This document shows positions 19,406-27,947 of a DNA stretch of 64,000 nt, in pieces. The stretch spans positions 16,511-80,510 of the forward strand of contig JAFSKF010000018.1 of the NCBI GenBank assembly GCA_017449065.1, read 5' to 3'. Position 1 is the first letter of the stretch; each line of letters starts with the position of its first letter. Origin of the DNA: Bacteroidales bacterium (GTDB lineage Bacteria; Bacteroidota; Bacteroidia; Bacteroidales; UBA3663). Position numbers and translations under genes: made by a program. A model generated the notes under the pieces. It saw only the letters and a program-made list of their open reading frames with translations. It had not been told where the DNA came from and searched no databases.

Positions 19406-22400
19406 TTACTTCACCAGAATCTTCTTACCGTTCACAATATAGAGACCAGGAGCGCTGATGCTTTCCATGCGATTGCCCTTGAGATCGAAGATCATCTTCG
19501 ACTGGTTAGCTACCGGTTTCTCGGCTTCTACACTGCGGATGCCTGTAGAAACTAAGGTATTGATCAAAGTTTCAACATCCTTGGCAGAACCCATCTTCTT
19601 GATGATAAAGTTGGTTTCTGCCGAACCGATCAGCGTGAAGTTCGGATTCGAAATGACTACGTCGTTGGCAGCCGCGAATGCAGCACGATATTCGTCCTTC
19701 TTGGTTCCGTCGAACTTCTCACCGCTATTACCTAAGAAGTAAGATACGTTCGGATTTCTGCCGGCAATATCAAAATAAACGAGCTGTGAACCATCTTCGA
19801 GGATGTACTGCTGGTTGCTATTGCCACGCAGCAACTGTTCGTTAACAACTGCCGTTTCGCTGAACGACTTAATGAGGGAAGTGAAGCCGAATTTCATATC
19901 GTTGAAATTCTGGGTTGCCTCCAGGTTCGTCAGTTCGCAAGTGTAGAATACCACCTTATGATCCTGCATATAGATCTTATCGACCTGATTGCGGATATCG
20001 CCACGCTTGGCATTATCGGTGCCAGAAGTTACGGTGATAGAACCGTCCTCGTTACCCTCTACCTTACCGTTTGTGCGGCTGGAAGTCCAGTTAGAAGGCA
20101 AAGTCCAATAATCCACTTCTTCAAGAGCTGCATACTCTGCGAAGTCGGCATCCTCGTAGTAATAGAGTTCCAGCTCGGTCATGCTCAACGGATTTCCGTC
20201 GTTGTCGCCCTTGATGGCAATGTAAGTGTATTTCTTGCGATCCTTGTTGAACAATGATACACAACCGTCTTCCTTGGTTACGGTGCCAGAGAAAGCATTG
20301 TGCTGCCACAGAGCTCCACCATTAGGAACGTAAGCCGATTCAACATCGCTGGCAATAGCCAATTCTGTATCGGTGTAGAAGAGCACATTGGTCGAGTAGT
20401 CGTTACCACCCTTGTAGTAAACCTTCAGAGTAGCGAAGTCCTGAATAGCCTCTGGCAAGGTGATGACGTAATAGTTTCCGTGAGGAACTGCTGTTGCCAG
20501 ATCTTCGTCATAGACAGCGGCAAGAGCAGCGGCATTGTCGGCAGTTACATCGGTACCATCTGCAGTCTTCATCGAAAGCAGGTTAGACAGATACTTCACC
20601 TTCTGCTGTTCAACGACAGGAGCCTCATAGACAGGATTCTCCGGAAGTGTTGCAACGATAGCCGTCAGATCGGCTGCAGAAATGGTTTCTTCAGGAATAG
20701 CGTCGATAGAAGCATACGGACGGATCCAGTCGATTACCAGAGCATCCTTTGTAGATTTGAAGGCATTGTTCAAACCAATGTACTGAGCGCAATAGCCCAC
20801 TTGTCCAACGGTGAAACCGCAATCGGTCAGACGCCAGTAATAAACATCACCCTTCTTACCGGCAAAGTTCGTCATATTCAGGTTCGGTTCTACAGCATCC
20901 TTCTTGATGAAGAAAGTAGCACCGAAAGCCGAAAGATCGACATTCTCGGAAGTGCCAGCCATCTTGATAGCGATGTATGGGCAGTAAATCGGGTTGACAA
21001 TAATCAGATTGCTTGAATCACGGATCTGATCGATTGGATCCGGAGCTGCCTTGTTGATATATTTACCGTATTCACGGCAAAGACCGATACCGTTGTTGGC
21101 ACTTGTCAGCTGGGAGTTCTCATCAATCTCGGGAATCAATGGAGTCTGTTTTAGAGTATCGGTACGTGCCCAATAAGGATTATTGATGGACGATACCATG
21201 TAGCCGGAACCGTTAACAGTCTCCTGAGCCAGACGGGTATAGGAGCGCCACTTGTTGAAACGCCAGCCGTCAATCAGCACGCCTGCGTTCTGTCCGAGCA
21301 CATCGCCATAAACAGAAGTCACCTCTACGGCTGCGTCGTTGAAATCCCATCCCTTGAAGTTTACGGCAGCCTCTTCAGCGGTCTTCTGATAGTCAGAAGC
21401 TGTCAGCTGGAAGGTATAGGCAATAATCTCCGTATAATCCTCGTATTTGGGGAACTCACCGGTATAAGCCAACTTGCCTTCCTCATTGATATAATAGAAG
21501 TAATCGCCGGCCTTCATATCGTAGATAGCATTCTCACCGTCGCTATAACGCTGGGTGAACACCAATTCAGCAGGATTGCTGGCAGTTACCTGGCTGGCAT
21601 CGACAAACACCAGATCGGCACCGGTTTGAATCAGCACACCTTCAGCAGTAGAAAGTTGGTATGCCTGCTGTCCGTTCACCATAGCGCCCTTGTTTACCGA
21701 GAACGACAAAGCGTCAGCAGGATCGCAGGTAACGAGCGCACGACCCGTATAATTGCCGACTGTAGTGGTTTCGGTAGCCAACTTCAAGCCATACAAACCG
21801 TCTGGGGTTGACAATGAGCAATAGAACTCATTCTCGCCCAACTGATAAGTGATGGCCGACATAAAGGAAGTTGTGGCAACAGTCAGCGAAGAAATCTGCT
21901 CTTTCAGCACAGTTTCGTCGGTGGTATTGTTGTCTAACTTTGCCTGAGCTGCAGCAATCTCAGCCTTCAATGCAGCAACAGCATCGGCATCGCTCTGCGC
22001 AAACTCATCGGCAAAAGCCTGAGCCTCAGCAATGGCGCGATCCAAATCGAGTTGTGCATCAGAATAGGTATTTGTTTTCAGCTGTACGCCATAAATCTCC
22101 ACCTCTGAAAGATAGAAATAGTTCGACCAGTCATAGACAATCACATAACGATATTTGTTGTGCGATCCGGTCGGGAAAGTAGCAGCATACGAACCAGGCT
22201 CATTCTCACTCGGATTAACGGAACCTGTCATCCACTTGTTCGAGAAGACAGCATCGGCAAATTTCTGCTTCGAACCGTTCGTGCGGAGGAGATCGGTTAC
22301 AATGCCGTTAAGTCCGTTGTAGTTCTCAGCCACCAGATCTTTATCTGCATAAGTTTCGCCGGAGCAATCGCCATACAGGCCCACGAAAACGGTTCCCTGC

Positions 22401-22822
22401 TGGTGACGCTGATAGTATCCGTCGTTGTAAAGCACAATCTTCGTGAAGTCGATACCTTTCTCACCGAAGTCAAACACCAAGAAGCCTTGGTTAGCACCGA
22501 CGAAGTTGGTGCGATCGTAATCACCGACTTGCTCACTGCCCACACCTCGGCAATCCACGAACTCGCCATCGGTAGCGTATGGCAGACGTGCGTAAGGAGC
22601 ATGAATGGAATCGGTTTCTCCGTCAGCACATTTACCGACTACCAAGTCTTCGGCAGCCTGCCATTTTCCGGCTCTGGTGTAGTAAACCTTGCAGACCTCA
22701 CTATTGCTCAAGTCCAGTTTGTACTTTCCCAATGCATCGGCAGCTTGGGTGTCTTGAGACGACATTGCGGCAACCAAGCCTAACGCTATAGCAGCCATGT
22801 TTGTTAATGTAATACTCTTCAT
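19406..22822 (-). CDS. Exported multidomain discoidin-type protein with C-terminal sorting-like tail, 1138 aa
   Basis: Signal peptide 1-27 (SSQDTQA). A discoidin/F5-8C-like beta domain is at about 35-245 ('YRYVIVYDWSNYFYLSEVEIYG'). An Ala/Asp/Gln-rich helical coiled-coil linker is at about 255-310. Beta-rich regions follow, then a second discoidin-like domain at about 745-880 ('YYVITLPEAIQDFATLKVYY', 'YTYIAIKGD'). The final tail is 'GLYIVNGKKILVK', the short C-terminal motif of many Prevotella exported proteins. No catalytic motif is recognised. It lies 41 bp after the lyase gene and 64 bp before GH106. A surface glycan-binding or scaffolding role is inferred. Confidence 0.75.
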   Translation of the reverse strand: MKSITLTNMAAIALGLVAAMSSQDTQAADALGKYKLDLSNSEVCKVYYTRAGKWQAAEDLVVGKCADGETDSIHAPYARLPYATDGEFVDCRGVGSEQVGDYDRTNFVGANQGFLVFDFGEKGIDFTKIVLYNDGYYQRHQQGTVFVGLYGDCSGETYADKDLVAENYNGLNGIVTDLLRTNGSKQKFADAVFSNKWMTGSVNPSENEPGSYAATFPTGSHNKYRYVIVYDWSNYFYLSEVEIYGVQLKTNTYSDAQLDLDRAIAEAQAFADEFAQSDADAVAALKAEIAAAQAKLDNNTTDETVLKEQISSLTVATTSFMSAITYQLGENEFYCSLSTPDGLYGLKLATETTTVGNYTGRALVTCDPADALSFSVNKGAMVNGQQAYQLSTAEGVLIQTGADLVFVDASQVTASNPAELVFTQRYSDGENAIYDMKAGDYFYYINEEGKLAYTGEFPKYEDYTEIIAYTFQLTASDYQKTAEEAAVNFKGWDFNDAAVEVTSVYGDVLGQNAGVLIDGWRFNKWRSYTRLAQETVNGSGYMVSSINNPYWARTDTLKQTPLIPEIDENSQLTSANNGIGLCREYGKYINKAAPDPIDQIRDSSNLIIVNPIYCPYIAIKMAGTSENVDLSAFGATFFIKKDAVEPNLNMTNFAGKKGDVYYWRLTDCGFTVGQVGYCAQYIGLNNAFKSTKDALVIDWIRPYASIDAIPEETISAADLTAIVATLPENPVYEAPVVEQQKVKYLSNLLSMKTADGTDVTADNAAALAAVYDEDLATAVPHGNYYVITLPEAIQDFATLKVYYKGGNDYSTNVLFYTDTELAIASDVESAYVPNGGALWQHNAFSGTVTKEDGCVSLFNKDRKKYTYIAIKGDNDGNPLSMTELELYYYEDADFAEYAALEEVDYWTLPSNWTSSRTNGKVEGNEDGSITVTSGTDNAKRGDIRNQVDKIYMQDHKVVFYTCELTNLEATQNFNDMKFGFTSLIKSFSETAVVNEQLLRGNSNQQYILEDGSQLVYFDIAGRNPNVSYFLGNSGEKFDGTKKDEYRAAFAAANDVVISNPNFTLIGSAETNFIIKKMGSAKDVETLINTLVSTGIRSVEAEKPVANQSKMIFDLKGNRMESISAPGLYIVNGKKILVK

Positions 22823-22863
22823 AATAGTAAAAATTTAAGAGGGTTACTTAATGATTATGAATA

Positions 22864-25596
22864 TTAGAAATAAAGTCTGATTTTACGTCCGACGATATAC
22901 ATCCCTTTGCCAGGTTTTTCAACCCGCAGGCCCTGTAAGTTATAGCAGGTTTCTTCATCGGATGAGGGAGTATGGATCTCTTCCAAGGCGGTCGGATCCG
23001 GATCGCTCAGCGTCAATCGTGTCAAGTACTCTGCCTTGGTGGCAATTCCGTTTGCCCAATAATCGATACCGTTATTGTGGTCGTTCAACAAGGTGAAAGT
23101 ATTGGTCTGACCGGGAACGATATGGCCGGACACGTCCCAAGGTTTATCGTAGTCGGAGTTGACGTTAATCGTTTCTCCATCCGGACACACCAGACGGAGG
23201 TTGGTGCGATTGTAGTTGTGCGCTTTATACGGATGTGTATAGATAGCCTTCTTATAAATGGCATCCGACAACGGAACATCCACCGAAAAGACATCCGGAT
23301 GGTTGGCTCTGGCGTATGCGCTGCCCGCTCCAGCGGTTGTAGTAGCGATGGTTGCCAGATAGGTAACACCGTCTTCCGGATGTGCCAAACCCGTCACCTG
23401 CACATTATTGGCAGGCATGGTAAAAACAACGCCTCCATCCGTAGCAGGAATCTGAGTTACGGCAGCATCGGTAGCCGGGTCATACACAAGGATAGAGCCT
23501 GCAACCAGATTTGACTCGGGTCTTACCGATACCAACTGCCCTGCCAGCGCTTTACCGATGCCAGAAACACCGTCGGTATATTCGATAGTATAGGCGGTCG
23601 CAGAGGTGGTTAATTCCAAGGTGCTCAACTTCAGGTCGGCATCTTCGCCGTTGACAATCATCCGGAACACATGACAACCGGCTTCCAGAGAAATATCGGA
23701 GATGCTTTCCGTTACATATTCTCCGTTTGTATTTTGCGTAAAGATGTCGCCTTTCTCCTCGCCATCGACCATCAGGCTGATCATGGGCGAGTTTTCTCCG
23801 GCAGCATAGCGCACATTCAAGGAATAGGTACCTGCAACGGGAACGATATAGGTATAGTTCCACCACTCTTCGTTGCCTACATTCGCAATCACATAATTGT
23901 CGTCGCCTTCTTCAATATCGACCTGCTCATCAGTACGATAAACTTTGGCATAGTCGGAAGTGGTATCGTAGTAAGTACGTCCGTTGCCAAGGGCTGTGAA
24001 ATAATCGAAATCGACGAAATGGACGGTTTCAAATACACTATGTGCTCCCATCACACGGGCTCCTGACTGATAGCTTACTGGATCGCCGGTCATATAGGCA
24101 TTGCGAAACTTGCTCAACGTACCCCAGCCGCACCACTCATAGTAGTGTCCGGAATCTTTACCCCAGTTCTCGTAGCCGTATTTCTTCAACAGGTAGTTGC
24201 GGTCTTTGGAAAGCCAGGACAGATTGGCATTGTCCATGCCCATACGTACCTTATAGTGTGCGTACGCCATTTCACGGCATCCGCTTGATCCGAGCACATC
24301 GCCGGCATCGGCAGTCGTAAGATCCTTATAGAACCAACGGCCGCTACGGCTCCAAGTTTGATAGAAGACATTCGGGTCCTCGGGTTCCACGTTGTTAACC
24401 AGATCTTCATCGGTCGGAACCCACGACTCCGATGGCTTTGTGCCCGTAACGGAATAGGAAGTGGGAACCCACTGAGCGTTCCAGTTCTTGTCGTTGCAAT
24501 AATTGGAATAATCGCTCACTGCCGTCAGGTTAACGCGGGTCGAATACTCGATACCCTTCAATATACGGTTGTCGTAAGCGCCATACAGGTCCTCGCCCTG
24601 ATTCCAGCATTGTTCCGCCAGATTGACATACATCATGATGCCGCACTGCGTGTGACCCTGATCTCTGCAGGACTCCTGACATTGACCGTTTTTAAATATA
24701 TAATGTGTCAGCTGTTCGTCGTATCCATAATTAGCTTGCGTCTGATAGTCCTGCGTGGTGCTTGCCGTAATGATACATTGCTCGACCGATGAGAAGTTGG
24801 CACCATGATAGCGCGGGCCTGGCACATAAGGCAGATCATTATATTGCTCGAAATGCTTCTCCGGCGTTCCGTTCAGATACTGGAAGGCACGGTCGAAAAT
24901 GGTGTCATTATCCAAATAAACACCCATTGCCAGCAAAGCTCTTGCTGCAAACATACCCTGATTGCCGAAACGGCCTGCATCGAAGTTGAAGCAGTTCCAA
25001 TAGAAAGTGATTCCGTTGGCGGAATCATCGATACTGGCATATTTATCGTACAGATTTTCGCTGGTGGTATAACCCGGATAGACCAGCATATCCTTAAAAC
25101 GCTGTTGATCGGCGGCGCTCCATCCCGGATAGTCACGCATCAGTTCTGCTGCCTCAATCAGAAGATTGATCTTGCCGCCATCCAACGGGCCGGTACCTCT
25201 TGCAGAAACATTGGTATAATTGGAATTGGCATTCAGATATTTGACTGCCCGATCGCCATAGGCCTTATCTCCGGTAATCCGATACAAAAGCGCCAAATCG
25301 TGCGCCTTACGTCCGTCAATACCGATGGTTCCGTTGTGTGCTCCTTCCTTAATCTGGGTTCCTCGGTCGCTGACACTTCCCGACGTTGATGAATAACTGC
25401 TGGACTTCAATGCAACGAAGGTGCTGTAAAAAGGCTCGTGTTTGGCATCTACCATCGCCTTCATGCGATCGATGTCCGCCTGTGTATAGCTAATGCCAGG
25501 ATGCACAAATGTACGTCCCGACAAATGGATGGACAACACCATCAGTACGACAACTGTGATATTCTTGCGTATGCTGTTTATTGAGATTTTTTTCAT
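22864..25596 (-). CDS. Alginate_lyase-fold (PF05426-like) polysaccharide lyase with CBM-like module and sorting-like tail
   Basis: 910 aa. N-terminal signal anchor/signal peptide about 1-28. The catalytic (alpha/alpha) toroid covers about 30-480 and opens with 'FVHPGISYTQADIDRMKAMV'. It carries 'NCFNFDAGRFGNQGM' (201-215) and the typical 'QESCRDQGHTQCGI' block (307-320) with likely catalytic Arg/His/Tyr. A beta-sandwich resembling CBM6/35 spans about 555-665 ('EWWNYTYIVPVAGTYSLNVRYA'). It ends 'GLRVEKPGKGMYIVGRKIRLYF', a variant of the Prevotella C-terminal tail. Members of this superfamily cleave uronic-acid glycans (alginate, glucuronan and others). PL38 is a possible family assignment but cannot be decided here. 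It is the first enzyme gene after the sigma factor gene (20 bp). Confidence 0.78.
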   Translation of the reverse strand: MKKISINSIRKNITVVVLMVLSIHLSGRTFVHPGISYTQADIDRMKAMVDAKHEPFYSTFVALKSSSYSSTSGSVSDRGTQIKEGAHNGTIGIDGRKAHDLALLYRITGDKAYGDRAVKYLNANSNYTNVSARGTGPLDGGKINLLIEAAELMRDYPGWSAADQQRFKDMLVYPGYTTSENLYDKYASIDDSANGITFYWNCFNFDAGRFGNQGMFAARALLAMGVYLDNDTIFDRAFQYLNGTPEKHFEQYNDLPYVPGPRYHGANFSSVEQCIITASTTQDYQTQANYGYDEQLTHYIFKNGQCQESCRDQGHTQCGIMMYVNLAEQCWNQGEDLYGAYDNRILKGIEYSTRVNLTAVSDYSNYCNDKNWNAQWVPTSYSVTGTKPSESWVPTDEDLVNNVEPEDPNVFYQTWSRSGRWFYKDLTTADAGDVLGSSGCREMAYAHYKVRMGMDNANLSWLSKDRNYLLKKYGYENWGKDSGHYYEWCGWGTLSKFRNAYMTGDPVSYQSGARVMGAHSVFETVHFVDFDYFTALGNGRTYYDTTSDYAKVYRTDEQVDIEEGDDNYVIANVGNEEWWNYTYIVPVAGTYSLNVRYAAGENSPMISLMVDGEEKGDIFTQNTNGEYVTESISDISLEAGCHVFRMIVNGEDADLKLSTLELTTSATAYTIEYTDGVSGIGKALAGQLVSVRPESNLVAGSILVYDPATDAAVTQIPATDGGVVFTMPANNVQVTGLAHPEDGVTYLATIATTTAGAGSAYARANHPDVFSVDVPLSDAIYKKAIYTHPYKAHNYNRTNLRLVCPDGETINVNSDYDKPWDVSGHIVPGQTNTFTLLNDHNNGIDYWANGIATKAEYLTRLTLSDPDPTALEEIHTPSSDEETCYNLQGLRVEKPGKGMYIVGRKIRLYF

Positions 25597-25616
25597 GACA
25601 GTCTGTTTTTAGGTTA

Positions 25617-26153
25617 TCATCCGATACATTCTCTGATATAAGCGCGTATTTCCTTACGGCTGATGGCAAGATGATTCTCCACGGTGCGGGTGGAAAGCTG
25701 CAAGTCCTGAGCGATTTCAGGTACGCTCTTTTCCTCGAAGCGGACCATTTCGTAGATTTTCTGACGTTGTGGAGGCAACAACTTCATTCTTGCACGTTCT
25801 TTCTCTGCAATATCCTGTGCAGAAATACTGCTTTCCTCGTGTGTCGAGCTGACCGGGGTCGATTCGATGAAATACTCTTCCATCTCCTGACGACGATAAT
25901 AACGACGCAGGTAATCGGTGACGATGTTGCGCGAGATCGTATAAACCATATTACGCATGGTCTCACGGCGAATCAGCTGGCCGCATTCCATCAGGCGCAA
26001 GAAAACATCCTGAGTCAGATCCTGGGCAAGTATCGCATCACCTAATTTATAAGTAATGTACTTGCGTACGTCTTCGCGATAGAGATTGTAGCACTCTTCT
26101 ACGATCTGGTTCATCGATTGAGAGGTTAGGATTGAAGTAAGGTTGTTGTCCAT
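25617..26153 (-). CDS. ECF-type RNA polymerase sigma factor, orphan
   Basis: 178 aa from the start at 26153. An upstream in-frame ATG at 26213 lies above the promoter and so is excluded. Region sigma-2 is at about 22-90 ('AQDLTQDVFLRLME', then 'YTISRNIVTDYLRRYYRR'). Sigma-4 is at about 118-172 with the helix-turn-helix 'SVPEIAQDLQLSTRTVENHLAISRKEIR'. FecI-like sigmas in Bacteroidetes normally sit beside a FecR anti-sigma gene and an STN-bearing SusC; neither is seen within the window. The gene points into, and is 20 bp from, the lyase gene, so it probably controls the locus and may autoregulate it. What activates it is not visible. Confidence 0.92.
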   Translation of the reverse strand: MDNNLTSILTSQSMNQIVEECYNLYREDVRKYITYKLGDAILAQDLTQDVFLRLMECGQLIRRETMRNMVYTISRNIVTDYLRRYYRRQEMEEYFIESTPVSSTHEESSISAQDIAEKERARMKLLPPQRQKIYEMVRFEEKSVPEIAQDLQLSTRTVENHLAISRKEIRAYIRECIG

Positions 26154-26474
26154 AGTGATATGATGTTCATTTGTTTTCCGCTGCAAAGGTAGGCAGTTTT
26201 TTATATTCTGCAAAATGTTTTTACCTCAATTGGGTCGCATTTAATGGAAGAAGACACAGTCCTTCAAATCCCATTTATTTGATTTTGTAAATCAACACTT
26301 TAAGCAATTGAGACTTTGATAAAATTAAGAAATTGAGACGCCAACGCTACGTTTTTCCAACTTCAGCGAAGAAAAAAGACTGACAATAACTTGAAAGAAA
26401 CAACGGAACCGATTAAGCAAAACAGGAGTTCCATTCGTATAATTTATCGAATCATAAAATATAATAATGTAAGT
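26154..26474. other. Divergent intergenic region between the ECF sigma and GH49-like genes
   Basis: 321 bp, A+T-rich. It contains the sigma-factor promoter on the minus strand. No convincing TTTG/TAnnTTTG promoter was found for the plus-strand hydrolase, so that gene may use an alternative sigma factor (possibly the ECF factor encoded next door). No ORF or RNA gene is recognised here. Confidence 0.6.
26184..26214 (-). promoter_or_regulatory. Bacteroidetes-type promoter for the ECF sigma factor/PUL
   Basis: On the minus strand TTTG (26211-26214) is followed after a 19-nt spacer by TACCTTTG (26184-26191), an exact match to the -33/-7 Bacteroidetes sigma-ABfr consensus. A transcript would begin near 26178, leaving a leader of about 25 nt before the ATG at 26153. 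Confidence 0.8.
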
Positions 26475-27947
26475 ATGAAAAAATTCTTTGGGGGACTTCT
26501 GATGTTCCTGTTCGCCTGGACTACCGGTTCTGCACAAACAGCAGTCAATCAGCTTTTCGTTTATCCTGCTCCGGAAGGCGCACCGCTTAAGCACGATTAC
26601 GAAGTGTTCGTCCAGTCGGGAAGTAACCAAGAGTGGACACAGACAGACACATATATGGCCAAAGTAAATGCATCCGTCGGCAATAAAAAACACAAAGTTT
26701 GCGAAATCTCCTATTGCGTATTCGATTTTTATGGTGGCGTTCAGATCAGGATTGTCAATAAAAAACGGAAATTCTCTTCCGTACGCATCCGTCCGCAGTC
26801 CCAAGGTATCGCTGCCGACGTGCTGAACGATTCCACCATCCAGTTCCAGCTCTCCCGTCCGGAAAACCTCAGCGTAGAGTTTGACGGGAACATCACCGAC
26901 AACCTGCTGGTATTCTCGTCCGAACCACCCGTAAGCAAAGACGTTGCCAAACGGGAAGCCAAACGAAGCAAACGGGCTTTCAAATACTATGCTCCGGGAT
27001 TCTACAACCTGCCGGACACAATTCATGTTCCTTCTAACACAACGATCTATCTGGCTCCCGGCAGTTACTTTACAGGCACATTCGCCATCGACGATGCCGA
27101 AAACGTCAGCATTTTGGGACGTGGCATAGCACGTCCTGAGCGAGGCTATGAAGGCTGTCATGTATTCCGCGCAAAGCATGTGGAAATAGACGGTCTCATC
27201 GTAAACACCTGCCCGATCGGTAATTCCGAGAATGTCTCTCTTCACGACATACGTAGCATTTCTCACCCGGGTTGGGGCGACGGTCTGAATGTATTTGCTT
27301 CGACAAACATTTCCTACGACCGCATTTTCTGCCGTAACTCCGATGATTGCACGACAGCCTATGCTACCCGAAAAGGCTTCAGCGGGAATGTCCGGAACAT
27401 ACACATGCAAAACGCGGTGCTTTGGGCAGACGTTGCTCATCCTATCTTCATCGGTCTGCATGGGAATCCGGCGGTGGGAGACACCATCGAACATCTGGTG
27501 TATGAGAACATAGATATCCTGGGACAATCAGAGCCACAAATCGATTACCAAGGCTGCATGGCTATCAATTGTGGAGACGACAATCTGGTGCGTGACGTGC
27601 TTTTCAATAATATTCGCATCGAAGATATCGAAGAAGGCTGCCTAACACAAATCAAGGTCGGTTGGAACCAGAAATACTGCACGGCTCCGGGACGAGGCGT
27701 CGAGAATATTACCTTCCGAAACATCTGTTATCAAGGCAGGACACCGAACCTGTCGGTTATAAGCGGCTACAATGAAGAACGCAAAGTGCAACATATCACC
27801 TTCGAAGGATTAACCATCGGAGGAAAAGCCATTCACGACAAAATGGAAGGAAAACCCGGTTGGTATGCAACATCCGACTATGTGCCCATGTTCGTGGGCA
27901 ATCACGTCAAGGATTTGCAATTGAAGGACATCACTGCTCCTCAGTGA
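26475..27947 (+). CDS. Exported parallel beta-helix glycoside hydrolase (GH49/GH28-like)
   Basis: 490 aa. The start at 26475 opens a signal peptide (MKKFFGGLLMFLFAWTTGSAQ); the ATG at 26391 would precede it with 28 non-signal residues. An N-terminal beta-sandwich spans about 25-160. The right-handed beta-helix spans about 180-480, with 'SHPGWGDGLNVFASTNISYD' (263-282) and 'CRNSDDCTTAYATRKG' (286-301); Asp269 and Asp290/Asp291 are the probable catalytic carboxylates. A sandwich-plus-helix layout is known from GH49, while the DG/DD spacing also recalls GH28 polygalacturonases. The substrate is therefore open (dextran-like or pectic). Its 3' end overlaps the converging regulator gene by 17 bp. 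Confidence 0.75.
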   Translation: MKKFFGGLLMFLFAWTTGSAQTAVNQLFVYPAPEGAPLKHDYEVFVQSGSNQEWTQTDTYMAKVNASVGNKKHKVCEISYCVFDFYGGVQIRIVNKKRKFSSVRIRPQSQGIAADVLNDSTIQFQLSRPENLSVEFDGNITDNLLVFSSEPPVSKDVAKREAKRSKRAFKYYAPGFYNLPDTIHVPSNTTIYLAPGSYFTGTFAIDDAENVSILGRGIARPERGYEGCHVFRAKHVEIDGLIVNTCPIGNSENVSLHDIRSISHPGWGDGLNVFASTNISYDRIFCRNSDDCTTAYATRKGFSGNVRNIHMQNAVLWADVAHPIFIGLHGNPAVGDTIEHLVYENIDILGQSEPQIDYQGCMAINCGDDNLVRDVLFNNIRIEDIEEGCLTQIKVGWNQKYCTAPGRGVENITFRNICYQGRTPNLSVISGYNEERKVQHITFEGLTIGGKAIHDKMEGKPGWYATSDYVPMFVGNHVKDLQLKDITAPQ

